NCBI GenBank assembly: GCA_030761205.1
Contig: JAULJL010000040.1
Coordinates: 11,226,103 to 11,290,102, forward strand
Length of the DNA stretch: 64,000 bases
From: Fremontodendron californicum
Taxonomy: Eukaryota > Streptophyta > Magnoliopsida > Malvales > Malvaceae
Reading direction: 5' to 3'
Shown: positions 22,704-34,475 of the stretch, piece by piece
Layout: each line of letters opens with the position of its first letter
Position numbering within the stretch: the first letter of the stretch is position 1
Translations under genes and position numbers: made by a program
Notes under the pieces: generated by a model
The model's database searches: none
What the model saw: the letters and a program-made list of their open reading frames with translations, nothing else
What the model was told of the DNA's origin: nothing

Positions 22704-23829
22704 ATTTTGTATCTATAGACTTAATTTTGTGACGTTCAAAGAAAATTAGAAGAAAAAAACGAGACAAGAGGAATATTATTGTATTCCGTAAATATTCTGC
22801 TTATATTTATTGAGTAATTAATATTAAAGAGTGATTATCAATTAGATTGTACGTTGATCGGGTTAATGTATTTCAACAACAAGATATGTTGAATTGGAGT
22901 TACAAAATAATTTTTTTATTTAAAAAAAAAAATCGATTTTTTTTTTTTTGAATAAGAGGATACATATATTTATAGTTAATTATTATTATCTTTTTGCTAT
23001 TGTGGGTGAATTGACGTTGGATTGTTTTGATTTTCTTCAAAATTATTCATTAAATTTAATCTTTATTTTATGATAGACAATAATAATAAAAAAATCGAAT
23101 CGGATCGATCGATCGAATTATATAAATAACCATACCACTAAATCAAAATGAATGCTTTTATAAGTTATTTATTATATTTATTACTATTTAACATTAAAAA
23201 TATTTTTTTTAATATTTAAAATTATTTTAATTCAAATTAATTAATTCAATCGATTCAACTAATCAAACCTATTGAATAATAATCAAAAGTCAAATTAATT
23301 TAAATTAGGATCCGATTTTTTTAACCTTCGTACACACTCCACGCCTTTAGCAATTTACATTTGCTCTTTCCCTTGTGTCTTCATGATAATTCCTGACCCA
23401 TAAAAAACTCTTTGACCTCATAGGGAGATGGGACTTTGGGGAGTGGGGGGTGGGGCTGAAGCTTCTCCTCAAGACTTGCAGATTTTACAGATCATGAAAG
23501 AATAAAAAGGAAAGAAAATCATGTGATGCAACAGCTTGTATGTTTTAACTTTACCTTTAAACTAAAAAAATGGGGTCCAAAGCCAAAACATATATGCTTT
23601 CAAATCAGTTGGACAATCTAATTACATGACTTTAGTGATACATCAAAAAATTTCTATCCATTCAAGAGACTATGTAGACTCTAAGCTTTATTAGTTTATG
23701 GCATCTATAAGCCTAACCTAGAGAAAAAAAAAGGGGATAGTCCAAATGAACTTCTTGTTCTTCCATCATATCTTCTCTAGTAGGACCCTTGGATTGGATG
23801 GTTTGTACCATGAATAATAGATTGATAAT
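22704..23829. other. Spacer, no gene seen
   Basis: Contains a less AT-rich stretch (23330-23560) including a G-rich GGGGAGTGGGGGGTGGGGC at 23436-23454, but no convincing coding frame. Confidence 0.35.
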
Positions 23830-24030
23830 GGGTGTATGCGTATTGTATATTATATATGTATTTTTAAATATAAATACAATAAAATTTATCAAATGTGTTA
23901 AAATTTTAAGTACGAATATGATATGTGTATTAAATTATCGTTTTAATCATGTTTAAATATGTTAGTTCGTGTTTATTACATTATTTTTATATTTATTAAA
24001 CATATCATATTTATATCGTATTTTTTTATT
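23830..24030. repeat. Family E repeat, third copy
   Basis: Shares ATATGATATGTGTATTAAAT, ATCATGTTTAAATATGTTAG and TTTATTAAACATATCATATT with 18820-19020, in the same orientation. Confidence 0.5.
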
Positions 24031-26130
24031 ATTTTAATGAATAAATCCAATGCTTAATTTCTTTTCATTTAAACTCTTTTTATGATTTTTTTTTTCTTTC
24101 CCTTTTAGTCACTGTAAACTGGGTTTCCCCACAGCAAAATTTGATCTTCTGCTTGGGAATTTGCCTACATGGTTTAAAGTTATTTCAACTAAAGAAGGAG
24201 TTGGTCTCTCCACTCTTTATTACATGCCTAGAATATTGTCAAAAGTATACATTCTGATCTCTATCTCTTTATTAATTCTTTGGGTAAATTTGGAAAACAT
24301 TAACAATACAATAATTATTAAATGGTATAATAAGTAAGAATTATTTAAAAAAGAGAAATGAAAAAATAAAAAATAAGAAATTGTTCCATAAGAAATTGTA
24401 AAGACAAAATTATTTTTGATAAAAAAAACATTCTCCTTTCTTTTTTTCTTATTTTTTAATTTATTTTTTTAATTAAAAAATAAAATATTCTGAAAATAAA
24501 AAAATTTTAATTTTAAAAAATAATTTTTTTATTTTACTTTTTTAATTAAAAATTTTAAAAATAAAAATAATATTTCTAAAATTAATTGTTTTAAAATTTT
24601 TTTAAAATTTTTTTAAAAATAAATATTTAAGTATTTTATTTTTTAAATTTATTTTTAATTAAAATTTTTAAAAAATAATATTTCATTAATGGAATTTTTT
24701 TTCATTAAAGATAATTTTATTTTTACAATATATTTTTTAATTAGACCATTTAATAATTATTTAACTATTGAAGTCATGTTTTTTAAATTTACCCTAATTC
24801 TTTTCATACATACCCTTTTTCTTCTTCCACCATATGTCTCACTTTCACAAATATATATATATTTTTTACTTCAATCAAAAGTTAACATTGAAATTCTATT
24901 AAAGTGAAAGGAGTGAGCTTATTAGGTTAGAGATGTAAGGTGAGGGCATGGGTCTACCTGAAGAACCCTGACAATTTCATTTACTTCTCTCCCGTGGTTG
25001 GAGTGTGACCAAGAAAGTAAAGTGCATGTCAAAAGTTGAAGTTATCCATCCCGAGCTTAATTCAATTAATTTATATGATCATTATTAAAAAAAATAATAT
25101 TTAATAATTTTAAATTTTAATACGTACAATTTTTTTTTTTATTTCGATTTTAACCTTTTTTAGCAAAAGAAAGTTGAAGTTCAGCCCATTTCTCATTGGA
25201 TTATCTGCTTCTCTATCTTTCTGCCATTGACAAATTAATTTCTACAAATAAAAAAGGTCTGTCCCTTACAATGTAACAAAAATTCAGTATTAATTCATTA
25301 ATCCATCAACATTGAGCTAATATAATTATAGACCTTTTATTTTAATCTAATGCAATATGAACCCCTTTGCTTTTTGTTTTTCTTGGAACATTTCTAATCA
25401 CAAAGTAGGGTCATTGGAGATGAGCAAGTGGCTGCCAAGAAGATGAAATCCTGGTCGATTCTTGTGAGATATAGTAATGTTTCTTAAAAGAGGAATGGTA
25501 GCTATCAATCGAGAAACAAAAAGATTGAAGAGATGGAAATATGGATTCAGGTCAGTACTATACGGTACACTGAAACTGAAATTGTAAAGATGAGGAAAGG
25601 ACTTGAAATATTTGTTTATTTACTGTTATTACACATTGACAGAGCTGTAGTATCCCTTGAATTAGGGCAATTGACCATATATCCTACTATACATTATTTT
25701 ATTGTAATTGTAAGTATATATATGTATATTTTATGCAGGTAAACTTCAAATCAAAGGCCTTCAAATAGGAGTGGGAATTTGCAAAGAAACAAGTTATCAA
25801 TATATGAGGGGTCTAAAACAACAGTTGCAATTCCCCTTGTAGTCGGCCATTAATTTGAAGTGGGACCAAACACTCACCTAATCAAGAAAAAAAGATGACA
25901 AAACATAAACCCCCACCTTTCACTTTATTTTTTTGTAATCCTTTTGTTCCCTTCCTTTTCTTTCTTGGCATTTGTTAAAGAGCAAACCTTTGTTTTATAT
26001 TTGTTTTTTTTTTTTTTTGGGATAAGTTAAGCTTTGTAAGTTAAGCAAACCTTTGTTTTTATATCCACTTCTCTTCTCTCCAAGTGTTTTTTTTTTATCA
26101 CTTTGCTTGTTCATTAGAGATTAGACCCAT
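24031..26130. other. AT-rich upstream region of the peptide gene
   Basis: Bases 24360-24680 are almost pure A/T low-complexity DNA. The rest (24900-26130) is unique-looking spacer that may hold distal promoter sequence of the IDL-type gene. Short open frames at 24689 and 25533 lack motifs. Confidence 0.35.
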
Positions 26131-26131
26131 T

Positions 26132-26323
26132 TAAAAAAAAATTATATTTGATTCATTATTGGTCAATAAATTTATATATTGTTAATGAATCACATGATAT
26201 TACCTTATCAAAAGTAAAGTTATTTGTGTTTATTTTTTAAAACTTTTAATAAGATAACATTATATAATTTACTGATATTATATAGATTTATATATTGGTA
26301 TTGCATCAAATATAAACCCAATA
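26132..26323. repeat. MITE, family C, in the peptide gene promoter region
   Basis: Shows ATTATATTTGATTCATTATT at the left and GCATCAAATATAAACCC at the right, with AAGTTATTTGTGTTTATTTT in the middle. It ends 400 bp upstream of the peptide start codon, so it may affect the promoter. Confidence 0.5.
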
Positions 26324-26399
26324 GCTTCTTTTTCTTGGTTCAAAGCTTTTCAACTTTTTGCTTCTAAATTTACTTCTACTACTATTTGGGAGAAGCATC

Positions 26400-26470
26400 T
26401 GATTTTCTTTTAAAAGTCACCTCTTCTCTTCTCTTTTCTCTCTCTCTCTCTCTCTCTTTCCCTCCATCTA
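26400..26470 (+). promoter_or_regulatory. CT-rich tract upstream of the peptide gene
   Basis: A run of CT dinucleotides (about 26437-26458) in a longer pyrimidine tract lies about 260 bp before the ATG. Such Y-patches and CT runs are common near plant transcription starts. The transcription start is not otherwise visible. Confidence 0.4.
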
Positions 26471-26722
26471 TTCTCTCCACCACATTAAACAAAAGCAAAC
26501 ACATACAAGTCCAACGGCTCAATCAAATGCATAAGATCTTGCTCTTGCATTGAGTTTGCCCATATATTTCTTGCTTTCTCTCTCTTACCACCTTGGCTCA
26601 TCAAAACCTTCCAAAACTCAACTATAATTAACAAGCCTTCCATTACACCTTTGCACTTCTTTTCTCTTTCCATATCCCTCTCTCCTTTACCCTTTTGCTA
26701 ATCTAGCTTCTACTTCAGCTGC

Positions 26723-26962
26723 ATGATGGTTCAATGTAGAAGGCAACTAGTTCTACTTCTATGGCTGTTGTTAATAATGTTCACTTTCATTGTTTGCCAC
26801 TGCCATGGTTCAAGAACCACCACCAATGTTTTCAAAATCAAGCCAAAATCTCAGTACACAGGCCACTTCTTGGGGTTCTTGCCTAGACATTTACCTATTC
26901 CAGCTTCTGGTCCTTCAAGGAAACACAATGACCTTGGCTTACAAAGTTGGAGATCACCATGA
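26723..26962 (+). CDS. IDA-like secreted peptide precursor (IDL6/IDL7 type)
   Basis: This single-exon frame encodes 79 residues. Residues 1 to about 29 form a signal peptide: two arginines followed by LVLLLWLLLIMF. A variable linker follows (about 30-47). Residues 49-69 are the conserved EPIP region (FLGFLPR...), containing the core PIPASGPSRKHN at 58-69. In the family this core is released as a proline-hydroxylated peptide of about 12-14 residues and sensed by HAESA/HSL receptor kinases with SERK co-receptors, acting in organ separation and stress responses. The GPSRKHN wording and the tail DLGLQSWRSP resemble Arabidopsis IDL6/IDL7 rather than IDA itself. The start codon is the first ATG of an ATGATG pair. 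The frame is intact, with no retrotransposon inside it. Confidence 0.9.
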   Translation: MMVQCRRQLVLLLWLLLIMFTFIVCHCHGSRTTTNVFKIKPKSQYTGHFLGFLPRHLPIPASGPSRKHNDLGLQSWRSP

Positions 26963-27504
26963 AGCTCACAGACAAATATTTATTATTATTCCTGATAATA
27001 GAGAAAGAAAAAAAAAGGTGATCATGAAATTTTTTTTTTTGGGTTCTTTTAATTTCATTTTCAATTTTCTTATTGGAATGAATGAGCAGTTGGTGGGCTA
27101 ATGTATATGGAGTTGTTGGGTTAATCATTTTTTGGAGGCTTTGGTGACCTTGTTTGTCAAAAGAAAATGTAAGTTTTCTCCTTAATTTGAAACTAAAAGG
27201 AGGAATAGTTGGTTAATTTAATCTTTTTTTTTTTTGGGAGTGTGAATCAGATGTAGAAAAAGAAAACTAATAGCATGGCAGAAGTTCTAATTACTGGATT
27301 GTTTTGGTCTCTATATCCTCTGTTTGTATGAGGAGAAATCTTATGTATAAAGGAAAAATATATTTAATAATGCAAAAATTTCAATTCTATTTTAGCTCTT
27401 CTTCTAAACTTTCTCCCTTTTCATTTTCATTGGTCCAAAGCTAGCTAGCTAGCTAGTCATTCTTACATATAAATTTCTTGATCAAAGACTAGGATTTGAA
27501 CCCT
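26963..27504. other. Downstream region of the peptide gene
   Basis: Probably holds the 3' untranslated region. A CTAGCTAGCTAGCTAGC run occurs at about 27441-27457. No other gene is visible. Confidence 0.35.
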
Positions 27505-27698
27505 TGAAAAAAAAAATTATATTTGATGCATTGATAGATAATATATTTATATATTGTTAATAAATTAGATGATATCATTTTATTAAAAAATTTTAAAAAT
27601 AAATACAGATAATTTTATTTTTTAATGCGGTGATATCATCTGGTTCACTAATAATGTATAAATTTATACACTATCAATGTATCAAATATAAATTTTAA
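27505..27698. mobile_element. MITE, family C, fullest copy
   Basis: Ends are TTATATTTGATGCATTGATA and CAATGTATCAAATATAAA, inverted copies of each other. The interior is also nearly symmetrical: GATGATATCATTTTATTAAAA against TTTTTTAATGCGGTGATATCATC. It is noncoding and could fold into one long hairpin. Confidence 0.65.
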
Positions 27699-27724
27699 AA
27701 AAATACATATACAAAGAATTTATC

Positions 27725-27903
27725 TTAGGATTTATATTTAATGTACTGGCAGTGTATACATGTATACGCGATCAGTAAATAAGATAATGTTACCTCATTA
27801 AAAGTTTTTAAAAATAAATACAAATAATTTTACTTTTAATGAGTTGATATAATTTGATTCACTTACAGTGTATAAATTTATATACTGTCAAATATAAAAC
27901 CTT
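27725..27903. repeat. MITE, family C, second adjacent copy
   Basis: TTTATATTTAATGTACTGGC to CTGTCAAATATAAAACC, only about 26 bp after the previous copy and in a similar layout (AATTTTACTTTTAATGAGTTG in the middle). Confidence 0.55.
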
Positions 27904-28151
27904 TATCTTATATATAATATAATTTAATTTATAGGGTGTTCATTTACCAACTTGTGGCTTGAAATTGATTATGTTCTTTCTCTGAATCTTTTTCATTTAT
28001 TAAAAAGAAGTGTGTAAATTTATACACTGTCAAATATAAAACCTTTATCTTATATATAATATAATTTAATTTATAGGGTGTTCATTTACCAGCTTGTGGC
28101 TTGAAATTGATTCTGTTCTTTCTCTGAATCTTTTCCATTTATTGAAAAGAA
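27868..28151. repeat. Tandem duplication, 142-bp unit
   Basis: GTGTATAAATTTATATACTG starts unit 1 at 27868 and GTGTGTAAATTTATACACTG starts unit 2 at 28010. The units are nearly identical through GAATCTTTT-CATTTATT-AAAAG. Unit 1 begins inside the end of a family C MITE, so the duplication is younger than that insertion. Confidence 0.8.
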
Positions 28152-28364
28152 AAAGCTAATTAATGTACCAAATATTGAAACAGTCAAAACTGCCTTGTTT
28201 TAAAAAATAAGAAATTAAAAAAAAAAAAAAAGGTTGCATCATATTTGTCGCAAGTCATTGGTAAGTCGACCTCAAGCTCACGCCATGCATAGTTCAGATT
28301 AGACAATCGCCTTGGATTTTTTTTCCCCTCTAAGCATAGTTCAAAAATATAATTAACGTCCTAT

Positions 28365-28627
28365 GATGCGTAAAATTTTAATTCGATTTGATATTTTTAT
28401 TATATCGTTTAATAATAATAATTTTTTAATATATATTTAATGGTTAATTTTTTTTTATATTGAACAAATAAATTTGATATTTTTAATTTACTCGAAATTC
28501 GACATCATAATTTATATGAATAGATCATGAAATACGAAGATCAAATTAGATAAATATAAATCGTATAAAAAATTATGAAAACGTGTAAAATTAATTTAAT
28601 TTTACACTAGTGTAAGTGAATCCCTCC

Positions 28628-28655
<28 letters not shown>
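28365..28655. repeat. Family D repeat ending in a TA microsatellite
   Basis: Contains AAATATAAATCGTATAAAAA, ACGTGTAAAATTAATTTAAT and TTTTACACTAGTGTAAGTGA, then runs into (TA)13 at about 28629-28654. Two further copies lie at 31560 and 43480 and also end in TA-rich sequence. Confidence 0.5.
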
Positions 28656-28658
<3 letters not shown>

Positions 28659-29441
28659 GAATATTTTATTCATCGTCGGTAGAGTTTTTAAATTCGATAA
28701 GCAGATTATTAGGATAACACATACCCTTAAAGCATATTAAAAATAAAAAAATTAATTAAAAAAATGAAACATATGATAATTTTGTAAGTTATAATCTTGC
28801 TTGTGAAATTAAAAAAATTTATCGTTTAGTGTATCAAAATCGAATTCTATGATTAACTTACTTATATATATATTATATGTATATTATTATCTATTTTCTC
28901 CAATTTCTTTTTTTTTTTTAAATCATATATACCCATCCCATAAGTATTTCTATGATTAACTTAAAAATAACCATCAATTTCCATGGGGTACAATGGTAAA
29001 GAAGTGGAGTAATATATATGAGGTTGGTCTAGCTATAATACAAAGAAAAAGCAACAAATTGGCCCAATTATAACTAACACAAGGTTTTTGTTTTGTATAT
29101 TTTACATCAAATTATCATAACAAATGAATAGAAGTTGATAGCCTCTGTCGATTCCAAGTTACCCATTCATGGCCTTCAAGGTGGGGTTGTTGATGATTCA
29201 AAGTTTTGGTCATGATTTCATTCTTTGGTTTTTAAAGGGATTGACTCTTTCCTGGATAGAAAAATTGATTTCATTCTTTGGTTTTAACTTTTAACTCCAA
29301 TGTCTCTTTCATATAGCCAAACATGGTGCGTAGTATTTTATTTTATTTAATACCCCATGTGACTTTTTTTAATCAACCTATTTCATCTCTTTGAACAGGT
29401 AAAAAAATAGCTTAGGGTTAGGGCCCGTTTGGTTTTTTTAG
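28656..29441. other. Spacer with a MITE-end fragment
   Basis: Mostly AT-rich spacer. GGGCCCGTTTGGTT at 29421-29434 is a typical terminal phrase of plant DNA-transposon MITEs, and the adjacent fold-back element starts just after it. Confidence 0.35.
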
Positions 29442-30937
29442 TTAATAACATCAGTGGTCTCCAAATTATAGGGTGTATTTTATATTAGTCTCTAAATTGC
29501 AAAACGTATGAAATTGGTTCTTAATTACAAGTATCATAACAAATTGGTCCCTACCGTTAGCTTTTCCGTTAGCAATCAGCTAGTGACACGTGTCACCAGC
29601 TGATTGCTCCAGTAGTTGTCTTCATTTTTTTTTCCTTTTTCTTTATTTTTTTATAAATAAATACAAAGAAAAAATAATTCATATGATAAATTAAAATAAT
29701 TTTTTAAAAAATATAATTAATTTAAAATGAAATATTTATTTACTTTAATTTTATAAAAAATATTTTTAATTTTTTCGTTTCTTCCTTTTTTTTTGGTTGC
29801 TTTTCTCTTCTTTATAAATAAATATTAAAAACTAAATAATAATTTACATTATAGTTTAAATTAATATTTTAATAATCAAACAATTGAAAAAAATATAAAA
29901 CTATTTATTTACATTAATTTTATAAAAATATATATACTTCTGTTTCTTCCTTTTCTTCTTTTTTCTCTTCTTTATAAACAAATACAATATATATATATAC
30001 ACACATATATATATATATATATATATAAGTATATTATATTTTAAATTAAATTAACTTTCTAAAAATTAAATAATTTATAAATATAAAATATTTATTTTAT
30101 ATTTATAAGTTTTTTTATTTTTTCCTTTTTTTATCTTTTCCCTTTTTCTCTTGTTTGTAAATAAATATAAACAAAAATAAATAATAATTCATATTATAAT
30201 TTAAATTAATTTTTTAAAATATAAAATATTTTATTTACATTAATTTTATAAGAGAAGAGGGAAAAAAGGAAAGAAAAAAGAAAGAAAAGGAAAATTAAAA
30301 AGTAAAAAAGATATTTTTAATAAATGAATGTAAATAAATATTTTATATTTTATAAATTATAAATTATTTAATTTTTACGAAATTAATTTATTTATAAAAA
30401 GAAAAAAAGAAAGAAGAAAGAATAAAAAGTAAAAGAAAAAGAAAAAATATTTTTTATAAAATTAATGTAAATAAATATTTATATTTTATAAATTATTTAA
30501 TTATTAAAAAAATAATTTAAATTATTATTTATCTTTTGTATTTATTAATGTTTTCATTTTCCCTTTTTCTTTATTATTCTTTATAAATAAATACAAAAGA
30601 TAAATAATAATTTAAATTATTTTTTTAATAATTAAATAATTTATAAAATATAAATATTTATTTACATTAATTTTATAAAAAATATTTATTTACATTTATT
30701 TATTAAAAAATATCAAAGAAAAAATAATAAAGAAAAAAAAAAAAGAAAGAGGAATGTGGTGTAATCAGCTAATGACACGTGTTACTAAGCTGATTGCTAC
30801 AGTAAAGGTAACGGAAAAACTAACGTTAGGGACCAATTTGTTATGATACTTGTAATTAATAACCAATTTGATACGTTTTAAAATTTAGGGACAAATATAA
30901 AATATGACTTATAATTTGAGAAGCATGGTGCTATTAA
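29442..30937. mobile_element. Large fold-back element with 190-bp terminal inverted repeats
   Basis: The left end (TTAATAACATCAGTGG...) and right end (...GCATGGTGCTATTAA) are inverted copies for about 190 bp. Shared landmarks include ATTACAAGTATCATAACAAA, AATTGGTCCCTA-CGTTAG and AGCTGATTG. The interior is pyrimidine/AT-rich, built of repeated TTCTTTATAAATAAATA-type units on the left and their complements on the right. Flanks of T-runs prevent a clear target duplication. No protein is encoded. It is probably a non-autonomous Mutator-like or similar DNA element. Confidence 0.6.
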
Positions 30938-31559
30938 TTTTTTTTCTTTTCTTGGTCGTTGAATTCTTCTCTTTTCCTTACAAGATTTTGGTACTCCTTT
31001 GACTGAGAATAAAATAGTATATCATCAATTTTTTCCCTGTTTCATGGCAAAAGGGAACTGAAAGAATCTAAAAGAAACCCAAAATTGCAACACAATTAAA
31101 TAAAGAAATGGGAAATATGATCATGGCAAATAATACACTAGAAAATGTGGGTCCAAATTATTTCCTGCCCAACAATTTATTTTTGGATTAGAAAATGAAT
31201 TAATTATGTTCAAGAAATCCAGCTAATCATGATTTCTTAAACCTAAGACGCTTACTTTTGCCACGTTTTGTCGTTTAAAGACGACGAATAATTAGCATTT
31301 TTTTATGCTAAGACAATGCATAAAAGTAGCTTTCATGTCCTCGATGACTCCCAAATTTATCATGGAAATGGCCAATATCCACTATGAAGGAATAATCCAT
31401 TGCCCAAATTAAGGGCAGGCCTTCATAAAAATCACACAATTGAAACTTAAATGATGCAAAGATATTAATAATGATCAATGACTGCAGCAAAGCAAAGGTG
31501 AAGAACGAATTAATTGAAATTTGAGTCATTGTAAAACTATTTTATACGTTCCAACATTG
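30938..31559. other. Spacer, no gene seen
   Basis: Less AT-rich part at 31210-31540 includes a 73-codon frame on the minus strand without any recognised motif. It remains unassigned. Confidence 0.3.
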
Positions 31560-31700
31560 AATCTAGCTTTTTTAAACCAACGTTCGGATTATTTAAATAT
31601 AAACCGTATAAAAAATTATGAAAATATGTAAAATTAATTTAATTTTATATTAATATAAGTGGATCTGTATTCATATATATATATATATATATATATATAC
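31560..31700. repeat. Family D repeat with TA tail
   Basis: AAATATAAACCGTATAAAAA and ATGTAAAATTAATTTAATTT match the copy at 28365. A TA run of about 24 bp follows at 31677-31699. Confidence 0.5.
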
Positions 31701-31986
31701 ACGACCAAAAAATATTATATAGACTTTTCATATATCATTTCAATTGTTAACCTTAAAAATCATAATTTGGCGTATCATCTAAAATTATCATGTCAACATG
31801 AACATTGTTTACTAATGTGACAAAGCAAATATGATTTGAGTTGTGGATTCATTGGTACATACATGAAAATTTAAACATCGTGTTAAATTATGATTGGGTA
31901 TACAATTGACGAGTAAGAAAGATTTGTATAATAATTTCTCGTACAAGACTTACATTGCAATAGTGGAAATAAGGGTATGGAAAAGA

Positions 31987-32473
31987 GATTTATATTTGAT
32001 GCATTGTCAGTGTATATATTTATACATTGATTTGAATCACATGATGCCACCTATTAAAAATTAGGTTTTTAGATTTAGGGTTTAGGATTTTAGAATTTAG
32101 GATTTATTTTTTAATGAGGTGTCATCGTAGGATTCACTGTCAGTTAGACCTACTCATAGGTCGGGCAGCCCGCCCGGCCCGGCCCATATTGGGCCGGGCT
32201 TGGGCAGGATATTTTTAATCCGGCCTGGTTCGGAACAGTGTTTTTTTAATTAAAATAATATTATTTTATTTAATTTTAATTATAAAAATATATAAAAATA
32301 AAAAATAAAAAAAAATATTTTTTTAATATTGTGAACAGTAAATTCGGGCCTGCCGGGCCGGGCCTTGGGTAAAGATTCTGGAAAAAAATCGGGCCGTGTC
32401 CCGGCCCGGCCCATGAGCAGGTCTACTATCAGTATATAGATTTATACACTGAGAATGCATCAAATACAAATCC
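31987..32473. mobile_element. MITE, family C, split by a hAT insertion
   Basis: GATTTATATTTGATGCATTG is at the left and ATGCATCAAATACAAATCC at the right. The body is interrupted at 32145 by a 281-bp family A element. The two halves join correctly across the CTGTCAGT target duplication. Confidence 0.65.
32145..32425. mobile_element. hAT-type MITE, family A, nested in family C
   Basis: Starts TAGACCTACTCATAGG and ends CCATGAGCAGGTCTA. Flanking octamers CTGTCAGT (32137-32144) and CTATCAGT (32426-32433) agree at 7 of 8. GC-rich shoulders (CCCGCCCGGCCCGGCCC and GCCGGGCCGGGCC) surround an AT-rich centre. It is one of the best-preserved copies in the window. Confidence 0.8.
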
Positions 32474-32527
32474 ATGAAAAAAATGCATTAATTACAACAA
32501 AGCATTGAAATCAAAGTTATATGATGC

Positions 32528-32790
32528 TGGGAAGTTGTTTATGGGCCTGGCTGAGCTAAGTTCGAATAATAAAAAATTTGCTTGTCTAAACTTTGGTTTG
32601 TCAAGTTTGAAAAGTCTATTTTAATATTTAAAAATATTAAATTATTTAAAAATTAATTTTATAGTTAAATTTAAATAAATAATATTTTTTATTAATTAAA
32701 TAATAATTCAAATCGAATCGAGTCAACCTAAATTGAAAAATCATATCTTAAATTCGACCTAATTCAGATTGAGCAGAATGGACTGTAAAG
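32528..32790. repeat. hAT-type MITE, family A, degenerate
   Basis: GTTTATGGGCCTGGCTGAGC at the start, TAATTTAAATAAATAATATT-type middle and TTGAGCAGAATGGACTG at the end resemble family A. The ends are worn. Confidence 0.4.
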
Positions 32791-32805
32791 GTAATCCGAT
32801 CTTTT

Positions 32806-32808
<3 letters not shown>

Positions 32809-32840
<32 letters not shown>
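32809..32840. repeat. (AT)16 microsatellite
   Basis: Uninterrupted AT run of 32 bp, 29 bp before the Athila-like LTR. Confidence 0.9.
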
Positions 32841-32843
<3 letters not shown>

Positions 32844-32869
32844 GTAGACTGCTAGGAAATTTTCTTACA

Positions 32870-34456
32870 CAATGCACCCAAAAGAGTGTATCTTTATTAA
32901 ACCTTGCACTTAAAAAGAATCAACTGCAGAGTATAGTGATTAGCAAGGGTCGAATCCACAGGGATTGGTGTCTAGTTTATAAATTATTAGTTTAAAACTT
33001 AAATTTAAGGAAAACAAAATAAAAAGGGGATTTTAGAAATCAGTTTAAACTAAAGCGAACAATAAAAGTAAGAAAGCAAGTAAATAAGAAGTAATCAAAT
33101 ATGAGAAAGGTATGGTTAAGGTTTCATTCTCCACCATTAGACATTATTAAGAATCAAATTCAGATCTATCAACATCAATTAGCTATCAAAGTTAACAACC
33201 GTAGATAACAACATCCTGTGTTACTCTAATCCTTCCTTAGTTCGTCATTAAGCAGGATGAACGCCACTACTTAATCTCTAACTATCAAATAACCTAAGAT
33301 AAACATCATTAGATTCAAAGTGATAGCAGCTTTATGATAAGAAATATAGGTTTATCTAAGCAACAAACACATAAACATAGATTCATTCAACTTATGTTAT
33401 GTTCCACTTCATAATTCCTGAAAACCCAACGTAATCATGAATTGCAAATTGCTACTATTGAATAAGAAATCAAGACAATTATACGGATTAAGATTCCTAA
33501 ACTAGCATTAGATAATTATCAAGATCTATCTAGTTGATCACCCTAAACAAATCAAGACAATATCATGAACAATTCTTGTAGAAGAACATAAAAAACTTTG
33601 ATAGAAAACTTATATATTATAGAATCTGAAAATTAATTACATAACATGTCTAGGGCTTTGAAATTACCCTTAACCAAAGGGAAGTTTAGTCTTGCATAGG
33701 CATAGTTAACATAAACATGAATATTAAAAGAAACTAAGAAGAAAAATAAAATAAAAACTAAGAGATTAGAGAATAAAAAGAAGAAGATTGATAAATAATC
33801 AAAATCATGTCATAGTTGGTGACTCAAAAGATAGTATTTATAGAGCTTTAAAGTCTTGGAAACCCTTTCTTGCTAATTAAGGAAGCTATGAGGCGGTGCA
33901 AAATAGGCAAGTTTTCAGATTTTTACGATTTTTCACGGTTTTGTGCAGATTGGGGACAGTAGGGTCGGTGCCGCGGCGCCAACTTCCGGCGTTGCGGCGC
34001 CGAGTGGGCTGACTTGGTGGTTTTTGCCCGCTGACTTCAGTTTCGTGCTGCTACATTTTCTCGCACTTCATCATCTTATTTGGATAACCATTTCTTGTCC
34101 GATTTGGGCGTGTAAACTATCGTTGGAAAGGTATTCAAGTCAACTTCAAAAATCAAGAGGAAGTTTCTTCAAATAAAGAATTTAACATAATGATTTCTTA
34201 GCAACAAGCTTTGGAGGTCAAATCTGCCTGATCACTTAGCACTAAGAATTTGATCTTTTTGACTCTCAAGTCTTCTTCCATCTTATGATTGTGACTTTAT
34301 AAGCTCTTTAACATCATATTTGACATGTTTTGACTTTATCTCTTCCAAAATACCTATAATTCATAAAATCATAGTAAATTGTCAAGGAACTTAAGAATTA
34401 AAGCACAAAGTATAAGGAAATAATACATGAAAATGTATGAAATTAAGCACTTATCA
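32870..34456 (-). repeat. 3' LTR of the Athila-like element
   Basis: 1587 bp. On the minus strand it starts TGATAAGTGC. Its other edge has CAATGCACC where the partner LTR has TGATGCACC, so the final dinucleotide has changed. Around 33970-34000 it keeps a GGCGCC-rich segment of about 25 bp that is deleted in the other LTR. Confidence 0.8.
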
Positions 34457-34475
34457 AATTCCCCCACACTTAGTC
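34457..34475 (-). other. Polypurine tract of the Athila-like element
   Basis: On the minus strand CTAAGTGTGGGGGAATT directly precedes the 3' LTR's TGATAAG. This is the expected primer for plus-strand synthesis. Confidence 0.65.

Noticed and set aside
24360..24680. Possible origin, matrix attachment region or similar in extreme A/T DNA
   Set aside because: AT-richness alone is the background here. No specific motif distinguishes it.
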